This document shows, in pieces, positions 52,556 to 61,432 of a stretch of 64,000 bases of DNA. This stretch comes from Phycisphaerae bacterium (GTDB lineage Bacteria; Planctomycetota; Phycisphaerae; Phycisphaerales; UBA1924). Where the stretch lies: positions 1 to 64,000 of the forward strand of contig JAUILU010000007.1 in NCBI GenBank assembly GCA_030432905.1, in the 5' to 3' direction. A program made the translations under genes and the position numbers. Position 1 is the stretch's first letter, and each line of letters begins with the position of its first letter. Below the pieces are notes generated by a model that ran no database searches, was not told where the DNA came from, and saw only the letters and a program-made list of their open reading frames with translations.

Positions 52556-53233
52556 TCAACCTGCCGCAGCTGCGGCTTTGCTCTTGTACAGACGCACGGA
52601 CGGGCAGACCCGGACGAGCGACTTGTTTGCACCGGGAACCGGACCCTTGACGAGCATGAGGTTCCGCTCTGCATCAACTTTGATCACATCGAGGCTGCGA
52701 ACGGTGACGTTGTCGCCACCCATTCTGCCGCCCATTTTCTTGCCCTTCTTGATCCGGCCGGCCTTACCCGCGTTGTTCGCGTGACCACCGATCGAACCCG
52801 GGGAGCGGTGCTTCCGCTCGACACCGTGGGTCGCGAGCTGGCCTTTGAAGCCGTGACGCTTCATGCCGCCTGCGAAGCCCTTACCTTTGGAGACGCCGCA
52901 GACATCGACGTACTTGACGTCTGCCATGTCCGCCGCGGTCAGGACCTGGCCCTGCTCGAAGGTCGCATCGCCTTCGTCCACACGGAACTCGGCGTGGAAT
53001 CGCTTCGGCGTGGTGCCGGCCTTGGCGTCGTGACCGATCTGAGGAATGGTCGAGAGGCGAGCGGGCTTCTCTTCGAAGCCGAGCTGCACCGCGGCGTAGC
53101 CGTCACGCTCCGGCGTGCGGAGCTGAGTCACCACGCACGGGCCGAGCTCGATGACAGTGACAGGCACAACCTTGCCGTTGTCATCGAAGACGCGAGTCAT
53201 ACCCAGTTTTTTGCCCAGCATTGTCGGTGCCAT
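52556..53233 (-). CDS. rplC: 50S ribosomal protein L3
   Basis: A 225-residue L3. MLGKKLGMTRVFDDNGKVVP near the start, GVSKGKGFAGGMKRHGFKGQ and GSIGGHANNAGKAGRIKKGK. Gln132 in the GQLATHG loop aligns with the residue methylated by PrmB in E. coli. It helps start 50S assembly near the peptidyl transferase centre. Confidence 0.97.
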   Translation of the reverse strand: MAPTMLGKKLGMTRVFDDNGKVVPVTVIELGPCVVTQLRTPERDGYAAVQLGFEEKPARLSTIPQIGHDAKAGTTPKRFHAEFRVDEGDATFEQGQVLTAADMADVKYVDVCGVSKGKGFAGGMKRHGFKGQLATHGVERKHRSPGSIGGHANNAGKAGRIKKGKKMGGRMGGDNVTVRSLDVIKVDAERNLMLVKGPVPGANKSLVRVCPSVRLYKSKAAAAAG

Positions 53234-53300
53234 AACTGGCCTGTCCTCTCAAACTCGCCGCTGCACTCCTTGCAAGCCGGCGATCAAACTTCAGTCACTC

Positions 53301-53609
53301 TTAAGCCTTGATCTTGACGAACACACCCGCGGGGACGACGAGGCGGTTGAGCGCCTCAACGGTCCGAGCGTTCGGCTCGTAGATGTCGATGATCCGCTTA
53401 TGGGTGCGGATCTCGAACTGCTCCCGGCTCTTCTTGTTCACAAACGGGCTGCGAAGCACCGTGTATTTTTCGATTCGTGTGGGCAACGGCACTGGACCGC
53501 TGACCTTGGCGTTGGTGCGCTTGGCATGGTCCACGATCTCTTTGGCCGACGCATCGAGGGCCAAGTGGTCGTAGGCTTCCATCCGGATTCGGATCTTCCC
53601 GCCGTCCAT
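53301..53609 (-). CDS. rpsJ: 30S ribosomal protein S10
   Basis: A 102-residue S10. [40 protein letters not shown] and [19 protein letters not shown] are conserved. Besides its place in the 30S head, S10 pairs with NusB in antitermination. First gene of the operon; rpsL, rpsG, fusA and tuf are not upstream. The ATG at 53609 follows GGGAG by nine bases; a TTG one codon before is an alternative. Confidence 0.97.
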   Translation of the reverse strand: MDGGKIRIRMEAYDHLALDASAKEIVDHAKRTNAKVSGPVPLPTRIEKYTVLRSPFVNKKSREQFEIRTHKRIIDIYEPNARTVEALNRLVVPAGVFVKIKA

Positions 53610-53793
53610 CAACGCTCACTCCCAGAGCCCATCGGGCCCAATTACGCCTGCCGAGGCCGGCGTTGGGTACCGAGAACACACCCAGCCGGACGGTCCGGCC
53701 CACTGCGTGAACTCCCAAACAGGTGATTGCAGCCGTGCCATTCACGACAGCTTCACATTCCACCACGGCCCACCAGGTCCATGAGGGACAGCA

Positions 53794-53821
53794 AGCGTAG
53801 GCCTCAGGCCCGATGGGTCAA
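53794..53821 (-). promoter_or_regulatory. Candidate promoter of the S10 operon
   Basis: On the minus strand TTGACC (53816-53821), a 16-bp spacer and TACGCT (53794-53799) fit a sigma-70 promoter. It would give a leader of about 175 bases before rpsJ. The leader holds the palindrome GCCGGAC-G-GTCCGGC at 53685-53699. Confidence 0.4.
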
Positions 53822-53900
53822 CAGATCAGGGGCATCCTGTCGAATAAAATAGCCGGATGACCGCCTTATTTTTTGGTGAGATCCTCCAGGAGCCAAAGCC

Positions 53901-55340
53901 ATGATCCCCCGCAGAGCAGCCATCGCCCTCGTGACCACCCTGTGCCTGAGCATCGCCCCCGAATCTGCGGGGCAGGCATCGAGCCGGGATTCTGAGCCGC
54001 TGCCACCGATCGAGATGTCTCAGAAGCCCCTGAATCTACCGGGACTTGGGATCGATGTGGTTCTGCCGGTGGGCTCGACCTCGCAGCAACAAACGCTCAG
54101 CCGAGAGGTGTTCGCGGACGTCGTCGGCAAGGACAACACGTGGCGGATGACCCTCTCGACCCAGACAAGCTCCAACACCACCATGGGGGCCAAGGACGCG
54201 ATCGAGAAAATCCTTGAGAACCTCCAGAAATCCTTCTCGGTGACCAAAATCGACAGCCCAGACGAGATGATCGGGACGTTTGCCCGCGAACTCGCACCGA
54301 TCGAACCTGTCAAGTTCGCCGGCGGCGAGGCCTACCGCTTCTTCTTGCTCCAGCCGGCATCCAAACCAGACCAGCCGGACACTGTCCGGGGCGTCGCGGT
54401 CATCAAAACCGGCCCTGGCCAGATGCTTGTCTGGGACATGGCGGCCCGCGAAGAGAACTACGCCCTCGCCAAGCAGGCACTCGACGCGACGCTCGCCGCC
54501 ATCACCACGACCAACGCCCCGCTGGCACCGCTCGAGCGAGAGATCGCGCTCAAAACGGGCCAGAGGCTCGTCCGCGACATCCCCGCCGACCAGATGCGGA
54601 GCATCTTCGACAACTACGGCGAACGCTGGTACAGGTACTACCGCGAAGACAGCCAGGGCAATGAATCAGAAATCGGGTACAAACGAATCACCGCCCGTAC
54701 CGGCACGCGGGGCGATCTCGGAGGCGTCAAGCAGGGCAACATGGGCGAACGCGGCTACATCGTTGAGGTGCAGGCCCGCCTGCTCGAAGAGAACCCGGTC
54801 GGCCCAGAGCGCATGATCTACGACACGAAGGGCACCTACTTCGTCAGTGAAGACTTCAACACCGAGACGTGGAACCTCATCGTCGTGGTGAAACAGGGCA
54901 GGCAGTCGACGACCTTCTCCGAGGTCGGAGCCCGCGAGGGGTTCGAGGAGCTCATGGTCGTGACGACGGACCCGTCAGGCCGGGGCGACACGAAGAAGCA
55001 CGCGATCAAGGAAGTCGGGTACCTCCCCCTGGCGACATCGCTGATCCTGCCCGCGATCCTGACCGACACCGAGGCAACGGGTGATCTCGCGTTCTACACC
55101 TACCGCTCTGACGCCTCGGCGGTCGCGTTCCGTCATGACTCGATCCGCCGAGACACGGACAACGAGGGGCAGTGGATCCACCGCTCAAGTGTGAAGCACG
55201 ACAGCCCGCAGATCACGAAATACGTGGATGCCGACGGCAAGATCGTCCGCGAGGTTCTGCCAGGCGGCCGACGCTGGGTTGCGACAACCATCAACGATCT
55301 GACCCGGATCTGGCGTGAGAACGACCTGCCGATGGACTAG
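53901..55340 (+). CDS. Secreted protein of unknown function
   Basis: A 479-residue protein I do not recognise. Residues 1-24 look like a Sec signal peptide (RRAAIALVTTLCLSIA, probable cleavage near SAGQA). The rest is soluble, with alternating charged and hydrophobic segments and no clear catalytic motif. It has a good Shine-Dalgarno (AGGAG, nine bases before ATG). It is divergent from the S10 operon, and its stop shares CTAG with the stop of the converging permease gene. A periplasmic or surface location is likely. Confidence 0.8.
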   Translation: MIPRRAAIALVTTLCLSIAPESAGQASSRDSEPLPPIEMSQKPLNLPGLGIDVVLPVGSTSQQQTLSREVFADVVGKDNTWRMTLSTQTSSNTTMGAKDAIEKILENLQKSFSVTKIDSPDEMIGTFARELAPIEPVKFAGGEAYRFFLLQPASKPDQPDTVRGVAVIKTGPGQMLVWDMAAREENYALAKQALDATLAAITTTNAPLAPLEREIALKTGQRLVRDIPADQMRSIFDNYGERWYRYYREDSQGNESEIGYKRITARTGTRGDLGGVKQGNMGERGYIVEVQARLLEENPVGPERMIYDTKGTYFVSEDFNTETWNLIVVVKQGRQSTTFSEVGAREGFEELMVVTTDPSGRGDTKKHAIKEVGYLPLATSLILPAILTDTEATGDLAFYTYRSDASAVAFRHDSIRRDTDNEGQWIHRSSVKHDSPQITKYVDADGKIVREVLPGGRRWVATTINDLTRIWRENDLPMD

Positions 55341-56503
55341 CCGCAGCAGCCCGTCTGCTTCGGTTCGGTCTTCTTCTCGCTGCAGCACGTGTTCAGCTGA
55401 ACTGGTGCCGACGTGCAGCACGAACCTTCTGCCGGCTTCTTGGTTGCCAGGCGCTGCTGAAGTTTGCGGATGATCGCGTAGGCCAGCATCGCCATGAGCA
55501 GGGCGCCGCCGATACGCGAGAGCGCCGAAGTGCTGTCCATCGCGTGCGAGGCAGGGCTAGCAATGTCAAAGGCCGAGCCGGTTAGGAGCCACTCGAGCGC
55601 GAGTCCGCTCGCCATCGCGACGCCGGCGATGCTCGTGATGTAGACAGCTAACGCTTTGCCTCCGAGGTCCTTGAGGATCCACGCCATCGTCGCGGGGTTG
55701 GTCGCGGGCCCGGCAAGCAGGAACGCGAGCGCTGCACCCGGGCCGAGCCCCTTGGCAACAAGAGCGGCGGCCATGGGTGTCGAACCGGTCGCGCAGACAT
55801 ACACAACCAAGCCGAACGCCATGGCGACAGCGATCGCGAAGATGCCGCTGCCGAGCGTGCCGCTGAACCACGACTCTGGCACGAATGCAGCGACCGCAGC
55901 CGAGACGATGAAACCAATCAGGAGCCAGTTGACGAGGTCAGCAGGAAGCGTGACGAACGCGTACTTGACCGCTGTCTTGAGCCGGCTGGCGAAGTTCTGC
56001 AATTTGGGCTGGCTCGGCTTCGAGCAGCAATCCCCCCCACTCATGTCGGCGTCAGGGCTCTCGGTGGGTGCGACCTGATCGTTCTCTTTGGACCTGTCTG
56101 TCGCGTCAATCAGAACACCCGCGACGATGGCCGAGATTGCCGCCGCGATCACACGGGCGACCGCCATCACCGGCCCGAGCATCGCCCAAGTCAGGCTCGC
56201 GGCGGGCACGTCGATCTCAGGTGTTGATACCGCAAAGGCCGTCGAAGCACCCTTCGATGCGCCGCCCTGACGGAGCGAAGCCGCGGCGGGGATCACGCTG
56301 CACGAGCACAACGGCAAGGGCACGCCGATCAGCGTCGCCTTGAGCACCGACCCGATGCCCCGCTTGCCGAGGTGCCTGACCAGAAGCTCTTTGCTGACAA
56401 ACGCGTGGAGCAGCCCGGCGACCATGAATCCGACCACAAGCCACAGCCCGGCTTCGGCGAAGATCCCGGCGAGCGCCTCGGCAAAGCTCACGAACGCATC
56501 CAC
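55337..56503 (-). CDS. SO_0444/DUF318-type permease, probable Cu/Zn efflux
   Basis: A 388-residue membrane protein with about eight hydrophobic segments in two halves. LPLCSCSVIPAAASLRQGGA and STPEIDVP form the family's core motif in the first half, and CATGSTPMAAALVAKGLGPG with LAGPATNPATM the second. Cysteine pairs occur in the central loop (GGDCCSKP) and three times at the C-terminus (GSCCTS, NTCCSE, TGCCG), fitting metal binding. The GTG at 56503 has AGGAG eight bases upstream; a longer TTG reading would overlap the M28 peptidase gene. Confidence 0.83.
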   Translation of the reverse strand: MDAFVSFAEALAGIFAEAGLWLVVGFMVAGLLHAFVSKELLVRHLGKRGIGSVLKATLIGVPLPLCSCSVIPAAASLRQGGASKGASTAFAVSTPEIDVPAASLTWAMLGPVMAVARVIAAAISAIVAGVLIDATDRSKENDQVAPTESPDADMSGGDCCSKPSQPKLQNFASRLKTAVKYAFVTLPADLVNWLLIGFIVSAAVAAFVPESWFSGTLGSGIFAIAVAMAFGLVVYVCATGSTPMAAALVAKGLGPGAALAFLLAGPATNPATMAWILKDLGGKALAVYITSIAGVAMASGLALEWLLTGSAFDIASPASHAMDSTSALSRIGGALLMAMLAYAIIRKLQQRLATKKPAEGSCCTSAPVQLNTCCSEKKTEPKQTGCCG

Positions 56504-56511
56504 TTCTTTGG

Positions 56512-56516
56512 CTCCT
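56512..56516 (-). promoter_or_regulatory. Shine-Dalgarno that fixes the GTG start of the permease
   Basis: AGGAG on the minus strand, eight bases before the GTG at 56503. It shortens the open frame by 34 codons and removes the overlap with the divergent peptidase gene. Confidence 0.7.
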
Positions 56517-56593
56517 TCCGCAGCAACCGGCAGGCCGGCACTCCATAGGTTAGTATCCGCACAGCACTCGAACTGTTCTCGGAGTACACAAGA

Positions 56594-58654
56594 ATGACCA
56601 CGCAAACCGTCCCGATGTTCCGTCTTTCCGCAGCCGCCCTGCTTCTTGTCGCTGCAGGCTGCTCCTCGTCAGGCCCGAAGGCCCCCGCAGCCGTCGCCAA
56701 GAAACAGACCTCGGCGTACGCAGTGCTCGACGGCAAGCGTGTTGATGCCCCGACGCTCAAGCTTGGCGACAAGAAAACACTCGACGCGATCCTCAACGAG
56801 GGCAAGTACCACAACCGCGTCATGGACCATCTCAACCATCTCTGCGGTGTCATCGGCCCGCGACTGACCGCTTCTTCGGCGCTCGAACAGGCAAACGTGT
56901 GGACCGCTGAACAGTTCGAGACTTGGGGACTGAGCAACGTCGAGAACAGGCCGTGGGGTTCGGCGACCATCAGGTTCGACCGAGGCCCATCAACCGGCGC
57001 CGTCGTCAGCCGATCCGACGAGAACGACGAGACCTACGAGGTCGAGCGCGAGATCGAGTTCACAACGCTTAGCTGGGCACCCGGCACCGACGGGCCTGTC
57101 CGGGGCAAGGCGGTTCTCATGCCGACCACACTCGAAGAACTCGAGGCGGTGCGTGACGATCTCGAGGGAGCTTGGATTCTTCACTCGCAATACCAGGGCG
57201 GCAGGCAGGGCATCCGCGGCGTGGGCGCTTCGATGGCTGCCCGGCACGTCCAACGCATCGAGACCCGCGTCGCGATCGCCGCCGGGCAGGTGCCCCAGTT
57301 GCCGCAGGACTCCGCGTACCCGGACGACCCGATCAGCGGCCTGTGGGAGGGAACGATCACAGGCCCAGCGATCCCCGGCGGCTCGACCGAACTGGCAATG
57401 GACGTCGTTCTCGGTGAGGACGGCACACCCAACGGTGTGATCGCCCTGCCCGCATTCAACTTCAACAACGCCATGGGCGAGCCGAGCTTCGACGACGGCA
57501 TCCTTTCGTTCGTCTGGACCACGCCACAGGGCCCGAGGCCCATGACGCTCGCCCCGCAAGGCGACACGATCGATCTGGACTTCGACGCGGAAGACGGCAA
57601 GTACGTCATCCACCTCGAACGCGAAGAAATGGAAGAGGTCGAATTCGACGCCGACGGCTACATCATCCACCAAGTTCTCGCTGCCAACCCCGCGGGCTTC
57701 ATGTCGAGCTCGAAAGACGAACGCGTCTGGACCACTTCGATCAAGCGGGGCCTGGATCTGTTCAACCTGTCGTGGGACGACATCGGCCAAGACACCGAGG
57801 TCAGCATCCGAGATTCGGACTACCGCTACATCAACTCGGACATCGCCGACGGGCAGGACGTGTACATCGAGTTCGATCTTGATCACACGCTCACCGAGGG
57901 CCCGTTCGATCTGTACAACACGATCGCCGAGATCCCGGGCACCGAGTACCCGGACGAGGTCGTGATCGTGTCGGCGCACATGGACTCGTGGAACGGCCCC
58001 GGCAGTCAGGGCGTTGTGGACAACGGCACCGGCACATCGGTCACGCTCGAAGCCGCTCGGATCTTGGCTGCGGTCGGCGCCAAGCCCAAGCGCACGATCC
58101 GCTTCATCCTGTGGACCGGCGAGGAGCAGGGCCTGCTCGGCTCGCGGGCCTACGTTGACAGCCTGAGCGAAGAGGAACGCGCCAAGATCTCATGCGTGTT
58201 CGTTGACGACGGCGGCACCAACTACGAGGGCGGGCTCGTCTGCTCGCCTTGGATGTTTGACTACCTCGCGGCCGCGACCGCCAACACCAACGGCCAGTTC
58301 TTCAGCGAGGTCGACGCCGAGCGTCTGCTGTCGGACGACAACCCCGACAACGACGAGCGGGCCGGCTGGATGGATGTCAACCTGCGGACCGTCGAAGCCA
58401 TGCCCCAGGGCGGCGGATCGGACCACGCATCGTTCAACAGGGTCGGCATCCCGGGCTTCTACTGGGACGAGATCGGCCGGGCCAACTACCGCTACGGCTG
58501 GCACACCCAGAACGACAAGCTCGATCTCGCGATCGAGGAGTACCTCGTCCAGTCGAGCACGAACGTGGCACTGACCGCGTACAACCTCGCGTGCGCCCCG
58601 TCGCTGCTGCCAAGATCCGCAGATTCTGATCAGGTTGCAGAGGCGGGCGAGTAA
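56594..58654 (+). CDS. M28 family zinc metallopeptidase, lipoprotein
   Basis: A 686-residue protein. The lipobox LLVAAGC puts the lipidated Cys at 23. The C-terminal third is an M28 aminopeptidase domain: VSAHMDSW, VDNGTGTSVTLEAAR, ILWTGEEQGLLGSRAYVD with the catalytic Glu pair, GGGSDHASFNRVGIPGF and GWHTQNDK. Zinc ligands His, Asp, Glu, Asp and His are all present. Between the lipobox and this domain lie about 400 residues, in part like the M28-associated PA-type region, including an Asp/Glu-rich beta section. It likely degrades peptides at the outer surface of the cell envelope. Confidence 0.9.
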   Translation: MTTQTVPMFRLSAAALLLVAAGCSSSGPKAPAAVAKKQTSAYAVLDGKRVDAPTLKLGDKKTLDAILNEGKYHNRVMDHLNHLCGVIGPRLTASSALEQANVWTAEQFETWGLSNVENRPWGSATIRFDRGPSTGAVVSRSDENDETYEVEREIEFTTLSWAPGTDGPVRGKAVLMPTTLEELEAVRDDLEGAWILHSQYQGGRQGIRGVGASMAARHVQRIETRVAIAAGQVPQLPQDSAYPDDPISGLWEGTITGPAIPGGSTELAMDVVLGEDGTPNGVIALPAFNFNNAMGEPSFDDGILSFVWTTPQGPRPMTLAPQGDTIDLDFDAEDGKYVIHLEREEMEEVEFDADGYIIHQVLAANPAGFMSSSKDERVWTTSIKRGLDLFNLSWDDIGQDTEVSIRDSDYRYINSDIADGQDVYIEFDLDHTLTEGPFDLYNTIAEIPGTEYPDEVVIVSAHMDSWNGPGSQGVVDNGTGTSVTLEAARILAAVGAKPKRTIRFILWTGEEQGLLGSRAYVDSLSEEERAKISCVFVDDGGTNYEGGLVCSPWMFDYLAAATANTNGQFFSEVDAERLLSDDNPDNDERAGWMDVNLRTVEAMPQGGGSDHASFNRVGIPGFYWDEIGRANYRYGWHTQNDKLDLAIEEYLVQSSTNVALTAYNLACAPSLLPRSADSDQVAEAGE

Positions 58655-58672
58655 GGCAGGTACACTCACCGC

Positions 58673-59704
58673 ATGGCGACGGAACGCCTCATGAGCCCGG
58701 ACACGCTGCCCGCCGAGATCGAACAGGCCGGCAACGTCCTTCGACCGACACGGATCGGGGAGTACATCGGTCAGCGCGAGCTGATCGAGCGGCTGTCGAT
58801 CGCGATCGAGGCGGGCCAGAAGCGGGCCGAGCCGATGGAGCACGTGCTGCTGCACGGGCCGCCCGGGCTCGGCAAGACGACGCTTGCGCATGTCATCGCC
58901 AACGAGATGGGCTCGAAGGTCCACGCGACCTCGGGGCCGGCGCTTGCGCGAGGCACCGACCTTGTCGCAACACTGACCCGGCTTGAGGCCAACGACGTTC
59001 TGTTCATCGACGAGATCCACCGCCTGCCCGTCGCGGTCGAGGAGTTCATCTACCCGGCGATGGAGGATTTCCGGATCGATGTGACGATCGACTCGGGACT
59101 TCACGCGCAGACGGTGCAGATCAAGTGCAAGCCGTTCACACTGATCGGCGCAACGACCCGAGCGGGCCTGCTGAGCGCGCCGCTCCGCTCACGGTTCGGG
59201 CTCGTGCATCATTTGCGGTACTACGAGGACGAGGATCTGCTGCGGATCCTGATGCGTTCGAGTGGGATTCTTGGGATGGAGTCACCGCCCGAGGATTCGA
59301 TGTCGCTTATCGCGGGCCGCAGCCGAGGAACGCCCAGGATCGCAAACAGACTGCTGCGCCGGGTCCGTGACTATGCGGACGTCAAAGCCGCGGGCCGGGT
59401 CTCGACGGCGGTCGTGGAACAGGCCCTGAGCCTTGAGGGCATCGACGAGCTCGGGATGGACGAACTCGACCGGTCATACCTCGACACGATCGCAGAGATC
59501 TACTCGGGCGGTCCGGTCGGGCTCGAAGCGGTGGCGGCGACCATGAACCAGGACGTCGGCACGCTCGAAGACGTGGTCGAGCCGTTCCTGCTGCAGACCG
59601 GATTCCTGGCACGCACGAAACGGGGCCGGATGCTGACCAAGGCGGCCGCGGATCATCTCGGCGTCAAAACCCCTTCGATCAACGACGACGCGTTGTTCGA
59701 GTAG
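58673..59704 (+). CDS. ruvB: Holliday junction branch migration ATPase RuvB
   Basis: A 343-residue AAA+ helicase. Walker A HGPPGLGKTT is at 61-70, Walker B LFIDEIHRL at 110-118, and sensor motifs IGATTRAGLLSAPLRSRFG follow. The C-terminal winged helix ends with TGFLARTKRGRML. It moves Holliday junctions with RuvA. ruvA and ruvC are not next to it. It starts 18 bp after the peptidase gene. Confidence 0.98.
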   Translation: MATERLMSPDTLPAEIEQAGNVLRPTRIGEYIGQRELIERLSIAIEAGQKRAEPMEHVLLHGPPGLGKTTLAHVIANEMGSKVHATSGPALARGTDLVATLTRLEANDVLFIDEIHRLPVAVEEFIYPAMEDFRIDVTIDSGLHAQTVQIKCKPFTLIGATTRAGLLSAPLRSRFGLVHHLRYYEDEDLLRILMRSSGILGMESPPEDSMSLIAGRSRGTPRIANRLLRRVRDYADVKAAGRVSTAVVEQALSLEGIDELGMDELDRSYLDTIAEIYSGGPVGLEAVAATMNQDVGTLEDVVEPFLLQTGFLARTKRGRMLTKAAADHLGVKTPSINDDALFE

Positions 59705-59745
59705 GGCATCGGTATTCGATTTCAAGAGAGATGAGCGACCAGTGA

Positions 59746-60501
59746 CTAGCGCTTGGCGGTCGGCTGGAGCGCGGCGGCGGTGTCTTCATCGAGGTACAGG
59801 AAACAGCCGCAGTTGGAGCAGCTGGTCAGGTCGCCCGAGAGGAGCCTGCTGAGAAGCTCGATCGGGAGCGTCATCATGCAGCTCGCGCAGCTGATCTCGT
59901 GGCGTTTCTTGTCGATGATCTCGATGCCCGCCATCGCGTCCTCGTCACGCTCGTCGAGGAGCCTCTGGAGTTCGGAGAGGATCTTGGGGTTGACCTCGCC
60001 CGCGAGCTGATCACGCTCGGCTTCGAGTTCTTTGACGCGGTCTTTGATCTCGCTGTGCCGGGTGTCGCGGTCCTGCTTGGCGACATCGCGAACCTTGGTG
60101 CGTTCTTCCTGGCTGGCGACCGACTGCTCGAGTTCGGTCTTGATCGCGTCGGCTTGCTCTAGCAGACCAAGGACTTCTTCCTCGACTCTGCCTCGCTCTA
60201 TCTTGAGGCCGTTGACCTCGACGAGGAACGCCTGGTATTCCTTGTTGGTGCGGGCGTTGTTCATCTCCTCGCGCAGCTTCTCCATGCGCTCGTCGATGCG
60301 TGCCATCTCGTCTTCGTTTTCTTTGGTTGAGGACTGAATCTGGCGGAGCTGAGATTCGAATGAACCGTGCTGTTCACCGAGCGCGTTGAGCTGCCGCTCT
60401 TGCTCGTTGAGGAAACGTTCTGCTGCCCCCAGTCGTGATTGAAGTCCACGGAGCTTCTGCTCTGTCTGGAATACGGCTAACAGCTTCTTGGTTTCGTTCA
60501 T
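59746..60501 (-). CDS. Coiled-coil protein with C-terminal C4 zinc ribbon (zf-RING_7/CdsZ-like)
   Basis: A 251-residue protein. Residues about 5-185 are a long coiled coil with the family segment NNARTNKEYQAFLVEVNGLK. The C-terminus holds two Cys pairs, SCASC and SCSNC, about 24 residues apart. The arrangement matches the C4-type zinc-ribbon family that includes CdsZ and planctomycete/bacteroidete relatives. The function is not clear in most bacteria; a role in RNA or secretion chaperoning has been suggested for members. It converges on ruvB with a 41-bp gap. Confidence 0.85.
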   Translation of the reverse strand: MNETKKLLAVFQTEQKLRGLQSRLGAAERFLNEQERQLNALGEQHGSFESQLRQIQSSTKENEDEMARIDERMEKLREEMNNARTNKEYQAFLVEVNGLKIERGRVEEEVLGLLEQADAIKTELEQSVASQEERTKVRDVAKQDRDTRHSEIKDRVKELEAERDQLAGEVNPKILSELQRLLDERDEDAMAGIEIIDKKRHEISCASCMMTLPIELLSRLLSGDLTSCSNCGCFLYLDEDTAAALQPTAKR

Positions 60502-60577
60502 GCCCGCCTGGTCCTCCCGAGCGGCATCGCCGCTTGTTAGTCTAGCACATTTGGTGCCCGCGCGTCACGCATTTACG

Positions 60578-61432
60578 CTAAACAGCTCCAGAACTACCGA
60601 TCATCCACAGCATCCAGTACGCGAACGGCCCGACCAGAAGCAGCGAATCGATGACATCGAGCCAGCCTCCGAAGCCGGGGATCGATGAGCTGGAGTCCTT
60701 GGTGCCCGCGTCGCGTTTGAACAGGCTCGCCGTCAGATCGCCGAGTTGGCCCAGCACACCGATCAACGCACCCATTGCCGCGGCCAGGGGATACCCAATG
60801 TCTGGCCGAAGATCGCCGAGCCCGAGCAGGTAGACACCGAGCATGCAGATGCAGGCAGACGTGACTACACCACCGATCAGACCTTCCCAGGTTTTGCCCG
60901 GACTCAGCCACGGCACGAGCTTTCGCTTGCCCATCGCCCGACCCGTGAAGTAGGCGCCGATGTCGCACGATTTCGTCACAAGAACTAGCCAGAGCACGAT
61001 CCATGGTGATTTGGCGATGCAGAGCGTCAGCCAGAACGAGCCTTGGACACCGAGGTACACAAACACAAGCATCACCCCGCCCGCCGCGGCGACGACGCCC
61101 TCGATCGTTCTGTGCCGAACGTGCGAGAGCAGGGCGAGGATCATTACCATCACGGCGAGCGTGCCGAGCGCGCGGGGTTCGTTGGTCCAGAGCGTGGTCC
61201 CGAGCAAGCCGACTAAGCCTGAAATCAGACACACGGGCGTGGCGACGTGGACGTTGTTGGCCCGGAGGATCTTGGCGAGCTCGAGAGCGGTCATCATGAT
61301 GACGACCGAAATGCCGACACCGAACGCGATACCTTTGAGATCGGTAAGCGTGTGCATGTAGTCGTCGAGCCAGACCATGAGGACGGCTATGACGATCATG
61401 AGCGGGCCGAGGATGAGTCGTTGCTTGAGCAC
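60578..61432 (-). CDS. cdsA: Phosphatidate cytidylyltransferase
   Basis: A 284-residue membrane protein with about eight hydrophobic segments. The C-terminal signature SLFKRDAGTKDSSSSIPGFG followed by GWLDVIDSLL matches CdsA, with PGFGG in place of PGHGG and VID for the usual RxD, so the active site is slightly divergent. It makes CDP-diacylglycerol from CTP and phosphatidate. The GTG start shares one base with the uppS stop (TAGTG at 61430-61434), so the longer open frame upstream is not used. Confidence 0.93.
   Translation of the reverse strand: MLKQRLILGPLMIVIAVLMVWLDDYMHTLTDLKGIAFGVGISVVIMMTALELAKILRANNVHVATPVCLISGLVGLLGTTLWTNEPRALGTLAVMVMILALLSHVRHRTIEGVVAAAGGVMLVFVYLGVQGSFWLTLCIAKSPWIVLWLVLVTKSCDIGAYFTGRAMGKRKLVPWLSPGKTWEGLIGGVVTSACICMLGVYLLGLGDLRPDIGYPLAAAMGALIGVLGQLGDLTASLFKRDAGTKDSSSSIPGFGGWLDVIDSLLLVGPFAYWMLWMIGSSGAV

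Noticed and set aside
52351..52784. Plus-strand open frames in the rplC-rplD spacer
   Set aside because: No ribosome-binding site, no family motifs, and they run into antisense rplC.
56504..56605. TTG start for the metal permease at 56605
   Set aside because: It would overlap the divergent M28 gene; the GTG at 56503 has a good Shine-Dalgarno and comes just before the membrane segments.
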